The notes: generated by a model from the letters alone, not told the origin. A DNA stretch of 64,000 bases from Bacillota bacterium (GCA_023436225.1 JAEZKA010000076.1:124001-188000), one strand, 5' to 3'; shown: positions 41,077 to 50,191, numbered from the stretch's first letter. Translations and numbers: made by a program.

Positions 41077-43806
41077 TTATCTTTTCCCTCCAAGTACTTT
41101 TTTGGCGGTTATCTTTATTTTACGCTTGATTACATGAGGTATAATTGCCTTTTTTATGCCTTGGAATTCTACACCCTCACCGTTATAAACACGTTCCAGG
41201 GTGATGGCATCAAACTTACACTTCGTAGCACACATTCCACAACCTACACACATATATTCATCTACTACAGTAGCACCACAGCCAAGACATCTCTCCGTTT
41301 CCTTTTTCATCTGTTCCTCGGTAAGGGCTGTTCGAATGTCACGGAAGGTCTTCTTCGCTTCCTGACCATCAATCATTGCTGCTCTCTGTCTGGGTGTTGT
41401 GTCATAGCTATCTATTATGACTGCTCTCTTATCTAATTCGATATACTGGCGACGACTACGGCCAATCAGTAAATCCTGTCCCACCTGGACAAAACGATGA
41501 ATAGAAATAGCTGCCTGTTTTCCTGCTGCTATTGCATCAATTGCAAAACGAGGTCCGGTCACCGCATCTCCGCCTGCAAATACATCTGGCTGCTTCGTCT
41601 GATAAGTTGTTTCATCCACCTGGATGGTTTTATTCGGATTTAAAACCGCCTGGCTCTTCTCCAAAATACCACACCAGTCTATAGACTGACCTACTGCTAA
41701 CAGAACATAATCTGCCTCTACAAGCATCGTATTCTTCTCATCATATTTAGGGCTGAAACGGCCATTTTCATCAAAAACACTGATACAACGCATCAATTCG
41801 ATTCCTGTTACCTTGCCATTCTCTCCAATAATACGCTTAGGTCCCCAAGAATTATTGATTGTGATGTCTTCACTTTCAGCCACGTGGATCTCTTCGTCAA
41901 GAGCCGGCATTTGCTCTCTGTTTTCCAGACAGAACATGCTGACCTTTTTCCCACCGGCGCGAACTGCCACTCGGGCTACGTCAATAGCCACATTACCACC
42001 GCCGATGACTACTACGTTACCGTTAATTGTTTCTTTGTCATCCTGGTTGACACGGGAGAGGAACTCTATTCCGGAAACCACGCCTTCAAAGTCTTCTCCT
42101 TCTACTCCTATCTTCCGGCCCTTCTGAGCTCCGATTGCTAAATAGAAGGCTGCATATCCATCTGTTCTTAACTGATCCAGAGTGATATCTTTTCCTACCT
42201 CTACCCCAGTTTTAAAGGTAACACCCAATTCTCTTAAAATATCGATTTCTGCTTCCACGATTCTTTTCTCGAGAACGAAGGAGGGAATCCCAAGTGTCAG
42301 CATTCCACCGACTACCTTTTCTTTTTCAAATACTGTCACATCATAGCCATCGATCGCCAAATAGTATGCGCAGGACAATCCAGCCGGACCGGATCCCACA
42401 ACGGCAATCTTTTTATCACTGTAATTATTACGTTTCTTAGGAATAAACCGTGTCTCTTTGCTTAAATCCTGGTCTGCAATAAAGCGCTTGATATCATCAA
42501 TAGCGATAGGTTCATCCAAATTTCCTCTGGTACAAGCATCTTCACAACGCTTGTTGCAAACATAACCACAAACTGCAGGGAAAGGATTTTCCATTTTAAT
42601 CAGTTCAAGAGCTTCCCTATACTTGCCCTGAGCTGCCAATTTTATGTATCCCTGTACCGCAATGTGGGCCGGACAATTGGTTTTACAAGGAGCCGTACCA
42701 GTATCCACCACTTCCTGACGGTTGGTCCGGTAATCTATATTCCAGTCTTCCTCGGTCCAAGCATTATTTCTCGGGGTATAGGTTGTCGTAATATTTTCTG
42801 TAACAGTTTCTTTGGAGCAAAGCTTCTGTCCCAGCTTCATAGCATTCATAGGACAGTTCTCCACACACTGGCCACAAGCCACGCATTTTTCCTTATCCAC
42901 CCTTGAAACATAGTTAGATCGTACCATATCCACGTTCTTATACATAGTCCCGGAACGAAGAGACAGACAAGAACATCCACAGCAGTTACAGATCGCATGG
43001 GTTTTACCAGATCCGTCAATATTAGGAATCTGGTGCATCAGACCATTCTCCTCTGCCCGCTTAATAATTTCAAAGGCTTCTTCCCTGGTAATTTCCCGTC
43101 CACGACCAGTACGGATATAGTATTCTGCTGCATGCCCCATCTGGATACACATATCTTCCTTCAGATGACCGCAGCCCTCTCCCATGGCCTCTCTGTCAGT
43201 ACGGCAAGAGCATGGAGAACAGGAAAAAATCGTATTATCATTCAAATACTTAGAAACTTCTTCATAGCTGGCCCTGCGGCTATTGCCTTCAATGGCTGTC
43301 TCAATGGGAATTACCCTCATCAGTCCTATTCCAGGAGGGAACATACCTGCACTCATGGGCCCCCGGACTCTTCCGTACGCCTCCATGGCATAGGTTACGA
43401 TCGGATATTTCTCCACAACCTCCAGATTGTTAACAATCATCTCCATAATACCAGGAATCCAACTCTCAGCATGCCAGAAGGTATCCACTCCATCGATAAC
43501 ATTCACAAAACAGGTGCCGTACACAGCCAGCTTCATCATTTGCTCATGACAGTATTCCTCGGATTTACCCATGATCTGAGCCATTTCCTTGGCAGTTCTC
43601 TTGGTATAATACCCCATGGCTAGGCCTACTTCCGCCATATCATCATCAACACCGGCCTCTAAAATCACATATTCCGGATCATCCCACTGATATCCGTTCT
43701 TTTTAGGATCCTTCCTGCCCAGCATATTTGCCAGCGCCATTACCTTCTTATTGTACTTACATTCATACCCTTTGGGAAAATACATTTTTGTAATTGCTTG
43801 CTCCAC
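41077..43806 (-). CDS. Multi-domain Fe-S/FAD NAD(P)H oxidoreductase (GltD-like), module B
   Basis: A 909-residue paralogue of the module A oxidoreductase with the same domain order. The helical N-domain has CSCRTD...CGH...C and CNCCGCSC. Next are CVACGQCVENCP, the GltD Fe-S domain (CKTNCPAH, CGYVCNKRCEDAC), FAD GSGPAG, NAD(P)H GGGNVAIDVARVA, and C-terminal CVGCGMCATKC. GTG 43806 has GGAG 9 bases upstream. It lies between hypB and hypA with gaps of 3-4 bases, so the three are co-translated. The electron acceptor is unknown; no dehydratase-like subunit is in this module, so it may serve the module A enzyme or a distant one. Confidence 0.88.
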   Translation of the reverse strand: MEQAITKMYFPKGYECKYNKKVMALANMLGRKDPKKNGYQWDDPEYVILEAGVDDDMAEVGLAMGYYTKRTAKEMAQIMGKSEEYCHEQMMKLAVYGTCFVNVIDGVDTFWHAESWIPGIMEMIVNNLEVVEKYPIVTYAMEAYGRVRGPMSAGMFPPGIGLMRVIPIETAIEGNSRRASYEEVSKYLNDNTIFSCSPCSCRTDREAMGEGCGHLKEDMCIQMGHAAEYYIRTGRGREITREEAFEIIKRAEENGLMHQIPNIDGSGKTHAICNCCGCSCLSLRSGTMYKNVDMVRSNYVSRVDKEKCVACGQCVENCPMNAMKLGQKLCSKETVTENITTTYTPRNNAWTEEDWNIDYRTNRQEVVDTGTAPCKTNCPAHIAVQGYIKLAAQGKYREALELIKMENPFPAVCGYVCNKRCEDACTRGNLDEPIAIDDIKRFIADQDLSKETRFIPKKRNNYSDKKIAVVGSGPAGLSCAYYLAIDGYDVTVFEKEKVVGGMLTLGIPSFVLEKRIVEAEIDILRELGVTFKTGVEVGKDITLDQLRTDGYAAFYLAIGAQKGRKIGVEGEDFEGVVSGIEFLSRVNQDDKETINGNVVVIGGGNVAIDVARVAVRAGGKKVSMFCLENREQMPALDEEIHVAESEDITINNSWGPKRIIGENGKVTGIELMRCISVFDENGRFSPKYDEKNTMLVEADYVLLAVGQSIDWCGILEKSQAVLNPNKTIQVDETTYQTKQPDVFAGGDAVTGPRFAIDAIAAGKQAAISIHRFVQVGQDLLIGRSRRQYIELDKRAVIIDSYDTTPRQRAAMIDGQEAKKTFRDIRTALTEEQMKKETERCLGCGATVVDEYMCVGCGMCATKCKFDAITLERVYNGEGVEFQGIKKAIIPHVIKRKIKITAKKVLGGKR

Positions 43807-43810
43807 AGTT

Positions 43811-44485
43811 TTACTCTCCTTTAACCTCTCTATACAGCCACTCTGTCCACGCTTCCATTCCCTCTCCTGTTTTGGCAGAAATCGGGAATATTGCGATATT
43901 CGGGTTCAATTTCTTGACTCTCTCCACACAAAGCTCCAAATTAAAGTCAAATACTTTCATGGTGTCTATCTTGTTGATAATCAGAGCGTCCGATATCCGG
44001 AACATCAAAGGATATTTCAGCGGCTTGTCATCTCCCTCGGGAACACTTAGGATCATTGCATTCTTTGTGGAGCCTGTGTCAAATTCAGCTGGACATACCA
44101 GATTTCCCACATTCTCCAAAATAACCAAATCCGTTCCCTTAGCATCAAGTCCCATAAGTCCCTGTCTGGTCATATCTGCATCCAAATGACACATTCCGCC
44201 TGTATGTAACTGAATTACCTTTACACCCGTTTCGGAAATAGTTCTTGCGTCCACATCAGAATCGATATCTGCCTCCATAACCGCAATGCTAAGCTTGTCT
44301 TTCAGACGATTAATCGTATTTACCAAGGTCGTCGTCTTCCCTGCTCCAGGAGAACTCATCAGGTTCAGTAAAAAGGTATTCTCGCTTTTTAACTGCTCCC
44401 TGAGGCATTGTGCATCCTTGTTATTATCCTCAAATATACTTTCCTTGATTTCTAGAATTCGAATCTCTTTCACTCTTATTCCCAT
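43811..44485 (-). CDS. hypB: HypB-like nickel-inserting GTPase
   Basis: A ~224-residue SIMIBI-class GTPase. The P-loop SSPGAGKTT is near residue 40. Interface metal residues are in GGMCHLDADM and NVGNLVCPAEFD. The INKID guanine motif is present near residue 165. There is no His-rich nickel-storage N-terminus. HypB works with HypA to load nickel. The exact start is uncertain (ATG 44485, or a nearby TTG or GTG), because the AAAGG is very close to the ATG. It lies downstream of the membrane protein gene in module B. Confidence 0.9.
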   Translation of the reverse strand: MGIRVKEIRILEIKESIFEDNNKDAQCLREQLKSENTFLLNLMSSPGAGKTTTLVNTINRLKDKLSIAVMEADIDSDVDARTISETGVKVIQLHTGGMCHLDADMTRQGLMGLDAKGTDLVILENVGNLVCPAEFDTGSTKNAMILSVPEGDDKPLKYPLMFRISDALIINKIDTMKVFDFNLELCVERVKKLNPNIAIFPISAKTGEGMEAWTEWLYREVKGE

Positions 44486-44526
44486 ACCTTTCAATTCATG
44501 ATTGCTTATTCACAAAATAAATAAGC

Positions 44527-45510
44527 CTATTCCGCCAGTGATGCGATTGTCTGATATTCCTTTAAGTCTGTATACAATTCACCCTTGTAAGGATTGCGTT
44601 TTGTCTTTTTCCATTTATAAATCATGTAAACCACTACACCAATGTTCGCTACTAATGCTAAAAAGCTAACAACAAAATATATGGTGGGATTATAAGTAGA
44701 GTCTACACGCCATTTTCCAAAATCCTGGAATAAGGGGAAGGTCTGAGCAAACATACACCACAGTGCCAATGTCTGAGCCCGATGCTGCAACCATGCTCCT
44801 TTACCGACTGTAAATGCACAAAGGGTAGGTGCCAACAGTAGCGCAAATCCACAATACCATGCGTGATGGGGTAAGCAATTATATGTATAAGCGAAGTTCC
44901 ATAAATCGTATGCTAGAATGTAAAACCACAGCATATCCGGCCAAATCATATCCCGGCTGCCATCCTTTTTTGTCTTTTTCCTAATCTTTATACCCAACCA
45001 ACCTGTAATAATTACAATATTCAAGATTCCGGCGATTCCATTCATATAGTTCCAAGCTCCACCCATCAGCATTACAGGTGCATCAGCGGTGATATCCTGA
45101 GCCATTACAGCATACTTGCTACCTACTTCAAAATCGCGTATTACTGCTTCTAAAATATTGATGGCCAGTATCAACGGTGGAAAGCAAAGAGCTATTTTAT
45201 TGTTAGCCAGTGCCCATTCCTTACCTGTTTTTTTGTTGGTTCCACGTACATGACGGATACACCAGAAACCGATACAGCCGGCTGTCGATGAATACACCTT
45301 CGCCAAATGGAACCAATCTGTGTAAGTTGTTTCTTTCATCACTGTAAACCACAGTATTGAAAGTACAGTTGGCAATACCATAAACCCTAAAATTCCTGCC
45401 ACCTTAAATCTGCGGGTAACCTCGTTCAGCAAAAACAGTATGAGAAACACACCAATCCATACCAGCCAAACACTGAGAATCCCACCTTCCCCATAATTAA
45501 ACCGAAACAT
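44527..45510 (-). CDS. DUF5692-like integral membrane protein
   Basis: A 327-residue protein with eight or nine hydrophobic segments. Charged loops separate them, and the sequence includes HHAWYCGFALLLAPTL and a DLWNFAYTYN motif. I recognise it as probably DUF5692, which has no known function. The ATG has AAAGGAGG upstream. It is the first gene of module B, behind a promoter with an operator over its start region, so it is co-regulated with hypB, the oxidoreductase and hypA. It may transport nickel or the substrate of the system, which is inference only. Confidence 0.6.
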   Translation of the reverse strand: MFRFNYGEGGILSVWLVWIGVFLILFLLNEVTRRFKVAGILGFMVLPTVLSILWFTVMKETTYTDWFHLAKVYSSTAGCIGFWCIRHVRGTNKKTGKEWALANNKIALCFPPLILAINILEAVIRDFEVGSKYAVMAQDITADAPVMLMGGAWNYMNGIAGILNIVIITGWLGIKIRKKTKKDGSRDMIWPDMLWFYILAYDLWNFAYTYNCLPHHAWYCGFALLLAPTLCAFTVGKGAWLQHRAQTLALWCMFAQTFPLFQDFGKWRVDSTYNPTIYFVVSFLALVANIGVVVYMIYKWKKTKRNPYKGELYTDLKEYQTIASLAE

Positions 45511-45543
45511 ACCTTATCCTCCTTTAGAAAACATAGTTTTCAT

Positions 45544-45556
45544 CTGGTCATACCAG
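45544..45556. promoter_or_regulatory. GntR operator at the module B promoter (CTGGTCATACCAG)
   Basis: A 13-base palindrome with the FadR-type TNGTNNNACNA core. It begins about 12 bases downstream of the -10 box of the module B promoter and 34 bases upstream of the DUF5692-like start, so bound regulator should block transcription. Confidence 0.8.
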
Positions 45557-45568
45557 TAGTACAATTTT

Positions 45569-45597
45569 ATTCTATATAATTTTATCCAGATTGTCAA
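45569..45597 (-). promoter_or_regulatory. Promoter of module B
   Basis: On the minus strand TTGACA (45592-45597) is followed after 17 bases by TAGAAT (45569-45574). The CTGGT...ACCAG operator lies immediately downstream. Confidence 0.75.
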
Positions 45598-45699
45598 GTA
45601 TTTGTCAAACTTATCACAATAACTACCTCCTGTATTTCTGAATATATAAAATGAAATTTATTTTTCATGTAAGCATACTATCATTATGTCAACAATTTA

Positions 45700-45744
45700 G
45701 CCCATAGCTGTTAGAGAAATGAGAAATCCCTGTCAGCTATAGGC
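45700..45744. promoter_or_regulatory. Inverted repeat between the module B operators
   Basis: GCCCATAGCTG and CAGCTATAGGC form an 11-base stem with one mismatch over a 23-base loop, in the middle of the 351-base divergent gap. Its role is unknown; no other gene lies in the gap. Confidence 0.35.
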
Positions 45745-45811
45745 CAACCTATACAAACTTATAACATATTCTATTGATTTTTATTCCATATTATGATATT
45801 TTCATAGATAT

Positions 45812-45824
45812 CTGGTTATACCAG
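45812..45824. promoter_or_regulatory. GntR operator at its own gene (CTGGTTATACCAG)
   Basis: A 13-base palindrome, 11 of 13 bases equal to the module B site, 37 bases upstream of the second GntR start. It probably mediates autoregulation. Confidence 0.75.
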
Positions 45825-45861
45825 CCTTGGGAATGATATTGGATTTTTGAAAGGAATATAA

Positions 45862-46572
45862 ATGGACTTTACTAAATTAAAAGCACCTACACTTAAAGAA
45901 TTGTTTGTCAGAGAATTAGAGACTATGATTCTTTCCGGAAAATTAAAAATCGGTGAAAAGCTACCACCGGAACGCATCCTTGCTGAACAGATGCAGGTTA
46001 GTCGCGCTGTAGTAAACAGTGGAATTGCTGAACTTTCCAGGAAGGGATTTTTAATGGTGAAATCCCGTTCTGGAGTATTTGTAATGGATTACCGCCGCTA
46101 TGGTACTGTAGAGACACTTCTCTCCATCATGAATTATAACGGTGGACACCTACGACGGGATGAGATTCGCTCTATCTTGGAAATCAAAATGATCGTGGAT
46201 AAACTGGCAGTAGAATTGTCCGTAGACCGATATACAGATGAGGATATAGCCACCCTGGAACAATACTTAGATAAGATGAAGCATCTACACAATAATATCG
46301 AAAAAGCTGCTGATGCTGCTTTCTCCTTTTATCATGAATTGGCCATGACCAGCCAAAACACATTGCTTCCCCTAATCTATCGTTCCTTCCGCGTCCCAGT
46401 TAGCCACCTTTGGATAAGGTTTATTCAAAAATATGGAAATGAAGCTGTGTGCAACAGTGCAGAGGAAATCTTAAAGGCACTAAAGAATCATGACAAAGCA
46501 GGAGCCGTAGCGTGTGTAGAGAAAGCCATTTCTGCTACCATATCCGGCTCTAAGGAAATATACGAGATTTAG
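45862..46572 (+). CDS. GntR/FadR-type transcriptional regulator, module B
   Basis: A 236-residue paralogue of the regulator at 28136. The GntR winged helix is at residues 1-75 (KLPPERILAEQMQVSRAVVN) and the C-terminal domain is all helical. It starts 351 bases from the divergent module B and is flanked by two identical-type operators, so regulation of itself and module B is well supported. The shared APTLK N-terminus suggests both paralogues read closely related operators and may cross-talk. Confidence 0.92.
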   Translation: MDFTKLKAPTLKELFVRELETMILSGKLKIGEKLPPERILAEQMQVSRAVVNSGIAELSRKGFLMVKSRSGVFVMDYRRYGTVETLLSIMNYNGGHLRRDEIRSILEIKMIVDKLAVELSVDRYTDEDIATLEQYLDKMKHLHNNIEKAADAAFSFYHELAMTSQNTLLPLIYRSFRVPVSHLWIRFIQKYGNEAVCNSAEEILKALKNHDKAGAVACVEKAISATISGSKEIYEI

Positions 46573-46616
46573 AAGCTACTCACAAAAAGCACCTGCAGCA
46601 TTCATTTCACTCATTT

Positions 46617-46658
46617 CAACTGTAAATGAAGTATATTGATATACTTCATTTACAGTTG
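46617..46658. terminator. Bidirectional terminator between GntR and the UvrA-like gene
   Basis: A perfect 19-bp stem of CAACTGTAAATGAAGTATA and its complement closes a 4-base loop (TTGA). ATTTTA follows on the plus side. It lies between convergent genes. Confidence 0.85.
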
Positions 46659-46758
46659 ATTTTATGTCAAGTGAAGAACACTAATAATATCTTGTAAACA
46701 ATCTAAGAGCTGACTGCCGATTGTATAACAAAGATTTTATATTGGTCGTGAATTCCTT

Positions 46759-49002
46759 TTACATTGATTTTCTGATATATTTGGCCGTTATTGTTTGACT
46801 GTTTTCCACCATTTCTTTTACCGTTCCCTGAAATACAATCTCACCGCCACTGCTACCGCCATCCGGCCCAATATCGATAATGTAATCTGCATTTTTCATT
46901 ACATCCTGATTGTGTTCAATAATAATAACTGTATTACCCCTATCTACAAATCGTTCAAATAGCATCATAATACTCTTGATATCAGAGGCATGGAGTCCGG
47001 TTGTGGGCTCGTCTAAGATGAAAATACTTCCTTTATCATCCAAGTGTTTTGCGAGCTTCAAACGCTGTCGTTCTCCTCCTGATAATGTAGATGTCGGTTG
47101 TCCCAGGGAAAGATATCCAAGGCCAACTTCCACCATCGCTCTGATCTGTTTTGCTATTTTCTTCTGTTCCTTAAAGAAAACAAGAGCATCTTCTGCTGAC
47201 ATATCAAGTATTTCCTTTATGTTTTTTCCATGATATTGAATGGAAAGTGCTTCTTTGTTATAGCGACTTCCTTCACACTCTTCACAAACAGTAGTAACGG
47301 GATCCATAAATACAAGCTCAGTAACAATGATACCTTTTCCTTTACAGACCGGACAGCCACCCTTACTATTGAAGGAAAACATCGATGCATCTTGACCCGT
47401 TTCCTTTGAGATTACATTTCTTAAATCATCGAAAAATCCCATGAATGTTGCTGGCGTAGAACGACCTGTTGCTGTTATCGGAGACTGATCAACAAGTACG
47501 ACATCTTCCGCATATTCCTTTGCAAATACATCTCTAATCAGCGTACTTTTTCCAGAACCAGCCACTCCGGTTACTACGGTAAGAACATTAAGACCAATAT
47601 CAACCGATACATTTTTTAGGTTGTGGCAATTTGCATCCTTCACTGGTAAAAACCTTGCTGGAATTCTTGGGTTATCCTTTACTGGAACGATTTCTTTCAT
47701 TGCGTTACCAGTCAATGTCCCTGATAAAAGAAGGCTTTCATAACTTCCTTCAAATAATATCTCACCACCATTTTTCCCTGCAAGCGGGCCTACATCAATA
47801 ATATGGTCTGCAATGCTAATAATATCTTTATCGTGTTCAACAACAAGAACTGTATTTCCTTTATCTCTAAGACTTCGAAGCAATCTACACATACGATGAA
47901 CGTCCCTTGGATGCATGCCTGTACTTGGTTCGTCAAAGATATATGTCATGCCACAGAGAGAGCTGCCCATGTATCGGACAAGCTTTAGCCGTTGTGCTTC
48001 ACCACCTGATAACGTGGAGGATTCACGGTTCATGCTAAGATAAGGGAGACCGATATCGATCATTCTGTCTAAGGACTCCGCCATATCCTGGACAATTGTT
48101 GCACCTCTCTTGTCCTCGATTCTTAATAATTCCTCTCTTAAATCGGTAAACTCTAGTTCGCACATCTCATAGATGCTTTTTCCATTAATCTTACAGGAGA
48201 GAGTATGTTCATTCAGTCTCTTACCATGGCAGCAAGGGCATACCTTTTGTATAATAAGGCTTAATAGTCTTTTGACCGATGCTTCCTTAATCGTGGAAGT
48301 ATCACGCATCAAAACGGTCCTCCTTAGCTGATTAACAATCCCCTCCACTTTCTTGTTTAAGCGTTCTCCATCAGGGGTTTTGGCACCATAATAAAGAATA
48401 TTCTTTTCTTCTTCCGAGTAATCCTTGAACTTCTTATCTAAATCAAACAGCTCTGATTCAATATATATTTTCCAATACCAATTACCGACACCATAGGCTG
48501 GAAGCTTGACCATCCCTTCATTCCAGGATTTATCCGGATCAACTAATCCCTCTGTATCAATATCTGTAATGTTACCTAAACCAGAACATTTTGGGCACAT
48601 TCCATTCGGATCATTAAATGAAAAATAGGATGCAGTCCCTACATATGGTGTTCCAATGCGTGAATATAAAACTCTTAATGCTGAATATAAATCACTTATT
48701 GTACCTACCGTTGAACGCGCATTTCCACCTAGTCTAGACTGATCAACGATTACCGATGCCGAAAGATTATCGATATAATCCACTTTCGGTTTCTCATATT
48801 TAGGCATTCTTCCTCTGACCCATGCCGTATAGGTTTCATTCATCTGTCTCTGGCTTTCAGCCGCTATTGTATCAAATACAATACTCGACTTACCAGAGCC
48901 GGAAACACCCGTAAATACAACTATTTTATTCTTGGGTATTGTAAGTGATATATTTTTTAAATTATTTTGGTGTAAGCCTTTTATTTCTATCCTATCATTC
49001 AT
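46759..49002 (-). CDS. UvrA-like ABC protein (short class, resistance type)
   Basis: A 747-residue UvrA paralogue, about 200 residues shorter than housekeeping UvrA. Two ABC modules carry Walker A GVSGSGKSS and GVAGSGKST, signatures TLSGGEAQR and TLSGGERQR, and zinc motifs CPKCSGLG, CPCCHGKR and CPVCKGKG. The loss falls in the DNA/UvrB-binding insertion. Short UvrA proteins often confer drug tolerance. The gene overlaps the preceding MerR gene by 8 bases and is co-transcribed with it. No uvrB or uvrC is near. Confidence 0.9.
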   Translation of the reverse strand: MNDRIEIKGLHQNNLKNISLTIPKNKIVVFTGVSGSGKSSIVFDTIAAESQRQMNETYTAWVRGRMPKYEKPKVDYIDNLSASVIVDQSRLGGNARSTVGTISDLYSALRVLYSRIGTPYVGTASYFSFNDPNGMCPKCSGLGNITDIDTEGLVDPDKSWNEGMVKLPAYGVGNWYWKIYIESELFDLDKKFKDYSEEEKNILYYGAKTPDGERLNKKVEGIVNQLRRTVLMRDTSTIKEASVKRLLSLIIQKVCPCCHGKRLNEHTLSCKINGKSIYEMCELEFTDLREELLRIEDKRGATIVQDMAESLDRMIDIGLPYLSMNRESSTLSGGEAQRLKLVRYMGSSLCGMTYIFDEPSTGMHPRDVHRMCRLLRSLRDKGNTVLVVEHDKDIISIADHIIDVGPLAGKNGGEILFEGSYESLLLSGTLTGNAMKEIVPVKDNPRIPARFLPVKDANCHNLKNVSVDIGLNVLTVVTGVAGSGKSTLIRDVFAKEYAEDVVLVDQSPITATGRSTPATFMGFFDDLRNVISKETGQDASMFSFNSKGGCPVCKGKGIIVTELVFMDPVTTVCEECEGSRYNKEALSIQYHGKNIKEILDMSAEDALVFFKEQKKIAKQIRAMVEVGLGYLSLGQPTSTLSGGERQRLKLAKHLDDKGSIFILDEPTTGLHASDIKSIMMLFERFVDRGNTVIIIEHNQDVMKNADYIIDIGPDGGSSGGEIVFQGTVKEMVENSQTITAKYIRKSM

Positions 49003-49858
49003 TCTCTTCACCCACCTTACATACTGGAATTTGAATTTCTGTCAGCCACTCGTCCTCGCTATCCTTATTCCAGACTCCATCAATATAGTTTTCACGTATC
49101 GATCCATTAATCCGGAAGCCATTTTCTTCAATATACTGAAGCACAGATGCGTATGACGCTGAAAGTGTATGATAGCTTCCTTTATGAAAGATACAAGCTG
49201 CTGAAGGAACCTTAGGAATTACTTTGAATTTGATCTTATCTGTATCATCCTTTAACTCGGTTACCGCATCACATGTTTCTACTAAAACACACTCTTCTTT
49301 ATACCCTGGTTCTGGATAGCTTGTGAAACAATATTCAGGTATTGCACATTCGCATTCTAATCGTTCCATCTCTTGTCCCATCTCTGGTATCATTATAAAA
49401 AGATCATCATAAGAATCAATCCTCCTGGTCATACTTGCAACAATTACTTCCGGCAGACTTTTTATTAACACATAGGAAGAGAGGTTCTTCTCCGGTGCAT
49501 CTAATGCCTGTTCAACTTTGGCAAGGAGTTTGGTCAAATCTGCAATTTGTATCATAAGCTGATTTTTTTTCTTCTTTAGTAAATCTCTTTCATTCAGCCC
49601 GTTGAAAACTGCCTTAATTTCATCGATCTTAAACCCCATTTCCTTTAATACAAGAATACGGTGCAACTCTCCCATCTGAGAAAGTGTGTAATATCTATAA
49701 TTTGTTTCTTGATCAATAACTTTTGGTTTAAGAAGATCTTCATCATCATAATATCTAAGTGCTTTTCTTGTTACATGATTTATACTCGCAAACATACCAA
49801 TTTTATAAAGCGTATCCGGTGTTTTTTCTTCACAATAATGTAGATCATTTTGTTTCAT
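48995..49858 (-). CDS. MerR-family regulator with GyrI-like effector domain
   Basis: A 287-residue regulator. A ~20-residue extension precedes the MerR helix-turn-helix (IGMFASINHVTRKALRYYDDEDLL), then the coiled dimerisation helix to ~residue 130, then a GyrI-like (AraC effector-binding) ligand domain, as in multidrug sensors such as BmrR. AGAGGG precedes the ATG at 49858. It reads into the UvrA-like gene. A MerR-type promoter with a long spacer lies just upstream. Confidence 0.92.
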   Translation of the reverse strand: MKQNDLHYCEEKTPDTLYKIGMFASINHVTRKALRYYDDEDLLKPKVIDQETNYRYYTLSQMGELHRILVLKEMGFKIDEIKAVFNGLNERDLLKKKKNQLMIQIADLTKLLAKVEQALDAPEKNLSSYVLIKSLPEVIVASMTRRIDSYDDLFIMIPEMGQEMERLECECAIPEYCFTSYPEPGYKEECVLVETCDAVTELKDDTDKIKFKVIPKVPSAACIFHKGSYHTLSASYASVLQYIEENGFRINGSIRENYIDGVWNKDSEDEWLTEIQIPVCKVGEENE

Positions 49859-49890
49859 ATGTATACCCTCTTTCCTATTAAGATACATAT

Positions 49891-49922
49891 AATATACAGC
49901 CTCCCCTAAGGGGTAGAGTCAA
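49891..49922 (-). promoter_or_regulatory. MerR-type promoter with 19-20-bp spacer and CCCCTTAGGGG operator
   Basis: TTGACT (49917-49922) is separated by 19-20 bases from TATATT/GTATAT (49891-49897). The spacer contains the palindrome CCCCTTAGGGG. An over-long spacer holding a dyad is the hallmark of MerR activation. The rest of 49923-50120 shows no gene. Confidence 0.85.
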
Positions 49923-50119
49923 GTACTATTTTTAATTTCTATAATACAATATGAATCCACCTCTTAAATATGGCATGAAATCGTCCATGCTCGTACTTTT
50001 CATTGTTTTATTGTATCACTACAATCGACCGAATACTACCATATTTTCCATAAAGTACTTTATTGTGTAACCGTAAATCAATCTTATCCTCTGTCCATAT
50101 GCGTTGTTTGTACAAAGAT

Positions 50120-50153
50120 CGAAAAATAGCCCCCGGTCTTTACTCCGAAGGCT
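50120..50153 (-). terminator. Intrinsic terminator of the glycan operon
   Basis: AGCC...GGCT with inner GG/CC pairs (50128-50153), followed on the minus strand by ATTTTT. It lies ~40 bases after the GH112 stop. Confidence 0.7.
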
Positions 50154-50191
50154 CTTTTTCACAGCTTATCTTATTTCTTCACTACAAACTC

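Noticed and set aside
42997..43623. 208-codon plus-strand ORF
   Set aside because: It lies wholly opposite the conserved Cys motifs of the oxidoreductase gene on the minus strand; no ribosome site or family likeness.
40732..44485. A [NiFe] hydrogenase maturation operon
   Set aside because: HypC, HypD, HypE, HypF and hydrogenase subunits are absent; only HypA and HypB occur, next to an unrelated oxidoreductase.
46759..49002. Housekeeping UvrA
   Set aside because: The product is ~200 residues shorter than repair UvrA, lies downstream of a drug-sensing MerR gene, and has no uvrB or uvrC neighbour.
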